Source: JBLIOB01 sp047639575 (GTDB lineage: Bacteria; Bacteroidota; Bacteroidia; Flavobacteriales_D; Parvicellaceae). From it: a stretch of 5,934 bases of DNA. The translations under genes were made by a program, and so were the position numbers. The stretch is taken from assembly GCA_047639575.1 (NCBI GenBank), contig JBLIOB010000270.1, positions 1-5,934 on the forward strand. Direction: 5' to 3'. Of the stretch, positions 3,814-5,934 are shown piece after piece (position 1 is the first letter of the stretch; each line of letters opens with the position of its first letter). The notes below the pieces were generated by a model. That model had not been told where the DNA came from and made no database searches. It saw only the letters and a list, made by a program, of their open reading frames with translations.

Positions 3814-5934
3814 TTACTTCGCTTTTGATGGAATAACTTTGGAAAGTAATTTTCCGAATCCTTCGATGACTCTACGCATAACATCAAAATAGAGCATTAT
3901 AATCAACAGTAATGACATTGCCCATATCATCATTGTATTAAATGCAAACGTGCTCCAGAACGTGCCAAAGAATTTCTTATTCGGTGCGTAGAAATGCGAC
4001 CTCATAAAGTACGTGTCATAAGGGTCCAGGTATATCGGGTCTGATTTTTGGATTAGCATATTACCATCTTCAACGATGTATTCAAAGCTGTTATCATTCG
4101 TAACGAATTTTTCCAAAGCTTCATTCGTGTAAATTTGTTGTTTTTCAGAATTGATGTCACCTAAGCGATCTCTTTCTTCTCTTTTTAACAATCGATGCTG
4201 CTTCTTATCTATATCTCCAGCTGCTAATTGTCCGTCAATCAGTTCCATGAACTCGGTGCTAGGAGTTTTAGCTGAAACTGCAATACTATCTGCTAAGTTT
4301 TCATACTTATTATAGTCTTCTTTGTAAAAGGTTCTTAAAACAAAGAAATACCGCTCTAGCTCTTTATAAGTGGAATCGCTAAAATTGCTTAAACTGGATA
4401 AATCACCATAGTTTACTAATTTTGCATTATTCAATCTCTGTTCTTTACCTATCTCAGCATTAAGTACCGAAAGCTGTCTTTGAAGTTTTACAGAATTAGT
4501 AGAATCCTTATAATACTTATTAATGTTGAGCGCTTTCTTTTCTAAGTCTGGTAACCAATTGTCTTTTTTCCAATTGGCAAATTTCATTTTCTTATTATAT
4601 GGATAATAATCTTTTTCGTAGTCGTTGTTTTTGAACTGGTATACGGCCATTGCTTCATATGCCCATCTGGAGGCCATAACGTTCCCGATCCAAGGGACAT
4701 GCGACTCAGACTTAAACATAGGGTTAAGCTTGTCAAAAGACACGATTATACCACTAAACAATAATTGTGGAATAATCAAAATAGGAATCAAGATGTAGAT
4801 TACTTTGGCGCTATTGAAGGAAGCGGAAATATTCAAACCAAGCATATTCGCAAAGCAAGATGTTGAGAACATTATTAGCCAGTATGGCAGTACCATTCCT
4901 CTAATCTCCAAGATGTAATTACCTACAATAACGAACAATAACGTCTGAACGGCAGAGATTAAAAACATGATTAAAATCTTAGAACCGAGATAACTTCCAC
5001 GACTTAAGTTCAAGAACTTCTCTCTTTTAATAATCTTCAGGTTACCTATAATTTCTTCGGCACTAACAGTAAGACCAATAAATAATGCAACAATTACAGA
5101 GATAAATAAGTATTGGGGGATATTCTCGCTATATCTGAAAATATACTCGCCTCCAACACTACCAGAATTGAAATATTTCATGAAAAACGCTAGAATCGCA
5201 GCTAATGCGGGCGCTTCCAAAGTGTTGATCAAGAGGTACTGAGTGTTGGTTAATTTCGATAATACATCCCGCTTAAAGAAAACACCAAATTGTTTCCAAA
5301 TGCTAGGAACTTTTAATTCACTTTTAATTACTTCCGTATGTGCCGATATAGGTAAAGGCTCATTATCGATAAGCTCTTTGTAATGTTCGTTCCATTCTTT
5401 TGGTGAAACTTTTCTATTTCGAGTTAAGTTTCCATATTCATCGACAACCTTAGATTCGATGATATTGAATATTTGTTCTGGATTTACGTTACCACATGAA
5501 TGACATTCACTTTCTTCCGCGTTAACATGGCTTACTAACTTTTTAAAATAGATTACTGCATCAACTGGGTTTCCATTATAAATTGGGAATCCACCTTGAT
5601 CCAGTATCAACAGCGTATCAAACATCTTAAAGATATCTGAAGAAGGTTGATGAATTACTACAAAAATTAATTTCCCTTTTAACGCAAGTTCCTTTAAAAG
5701 ATCCATTATGTTTTCAGAATCTCTAGAGGATAAACCGGAGGTTGGCTCATCAACGAATAATACTGCAGGCTCTCGTATTAGTTCAAGCGCAATGTTAAGT
5801 CGCTTTCTTTGTCCACCCGAAATTGTTTTTTCTAATGGACTTCCTACTTTTAAATCTTTAGCTTCTGCTAGGCCAATGGCATTCAATGTGCCCATAACCA
5901 TTTTAGAGATCTTGCTATCGCTCAAACTTCCAAA
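3814..5934 (-). CDS. ABCG/White-type ABC transporter (ATPase fused to membrane domain), N-terminus beyond right edge
   Basis: At least 706 residues are visible, counted from the first codon at the right edge. The frame is open to that edge, so the TTG at 5925 is an internal Leu, not a start. The ATPase half shows the signature SGGQRKR (39-45), Walker B LFVDEPTSG with catalytic Glu63, the D-loop and the H-loop VVIHQPSSD (His95); Walker A and Q-loop lie outside. ATPase first and membrane domain second, with LLILDQGGFPIYNG, is the ABCG order. After a linker with CHSCGN (144-149) come about five membrane segments (near 233-255, 275-292, 320-342, 350-373, 379-400), with the family landmarks KIIKREKFLNLSRGSYLGSK and ASRWAYEAMAVYQF. 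A charged, helical loop of about 255 residues follows (near 401-658), then a last membrane helix (663-683) and a basic tail. The protein probably works as a dimer in the inner membrane. The substrate is unknown; in Bacteroidota such proteins are annotated only generically. Confidence 0.92.
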   Translation of the reverse strand, partial: FGSLSDSKISKMVMGTLNAIGLAEAKDLKVGSPLEKTISGGQRKRLNIALELIREPAVLFVDEPTSGLSSRDSENIMDLLKELALKGKLIFVVIHQPSSDIFKMFDTLLILDQGGFPIYNGNPVDAVIYFKKLVSHVNAEESECHSCGNVNPEQIFNIIESKVVDEYGNLTRNRKVSPKEWNEHYKELIDNEPLPISAHTEVIKSELKVPSIWKQFGVFFKRDVLSKLTNTQYLLINTLEAPALAAILAFFMKYFNSGSVGGEYIFRYSENIPQYLFISVIVALFIGLTVSAEEIIGNLKIIKREKFLNLSRGSYLGSKILIMFLISAVQTLLFVIVGNYILEIRGMVLPYWLIMFSTSCFANMLGLNISASFNSAKVIYILIPILIIPQLLFSGIIVSFDKLNPMFKSESHVPWIGNVMASRWAYEAMAVYQFKNNDYEKDYYPYNKKMKFANWKKDNWLPDLEKKALNINKYYKDSTNSVKLQRQLSVLNAEIGKEQRLNNAKLVNYGDLSSLSNFSDSTYKELERYFFVLRTFYKEDYNKYENLADSIAVSAKTPSTEFMELIDGQLAAGDIDKKQHRLLKREERDRLGDINSEKQQIYTNEALEKFVTNDNSFEYIVEDGNMLIQKSDPIYLDPYDTYFMRSHFYAPNKKFFGTFWSTFAFNTMMIWAMSLLLIIMLYFDVMRRVIEGFGKLLSKVIPSKAK

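Noticed and set aside
5923..5925. TTG as start of the ABC transporter
   Set aside because: The frame stays open to the window edge and the Walker A motif is still missing, so this is an internal leucine codon.

Overview
The window is AT-rich, gene-dense bacterial DNA that most resembles Bacteroidota, probably a flavobacterium-like lineage. The evidence is protein character (a Prx1-type peroxiredoxin with an FVCPTE site, a WFDSxYYxxLY methyltransferase, a large ABCG-type half-transporter), A-rich leaders with few Shine-Dalgarno sites, and one clear TTG-N21-TAnnTTTG promoter of the Bacteroidota sigma type. No tRNA, rRNA, CRISPR array, insertion sequence or phage gene was seen. Taxonomy is inferred from remembered family resemblance, not from a search.

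Layout, left to right: (1) 1-545, minus strand: a peroxiredoxin whose C-terminus lies off the left edge. Its reading frame has ATA where ATG is expected. (2) 546-652: a divergent intergenic region. (3) 653-1189, plus: a small secreted MORN/YwqK-like repeat protein. (4) 1184-2730, minus: a two-gene unit, a class I SAM methyltransferase followed by a ZIP metal transporter, joined by a 4-base GTGA overlap. The ZIP gene meets the MORN gene tail to tail with a 6-base overlap. (5) 2731-2807: a divergent promoter region. (6) 2808-3753, plus: an overlapping pair encoding a SiaB-family histidine-kinase-fold protein kinase and its SiaC-family (DUF1987) phosphoprotein substrate. (7) 3767-3802: a perfect 36-base palindrome acting as a shared bidirectional terminator. 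(8) 3814-5934, minus: most of an ABCG/White-type ABC transporter whose N-terminus, including Walker A, lies off the right edge.

How the genes work together: siaB and siaC form the only evident signalling module, a kinase and its substrate with the conserved phospho-acceptor threonine. Neither the SiaA-type phosphatase nor the SiaD-type diguanylate cyclase known from Pseudomonas is present here, so the output of this module is open and it is the best lead in the window. The methyltransferase and ZIP transporter are probably co-transcribed and translationally coupled, but no shared pathway is evident. The peroxiredoxin and the ABC transporter look like independent housekeeping or envelope genes.
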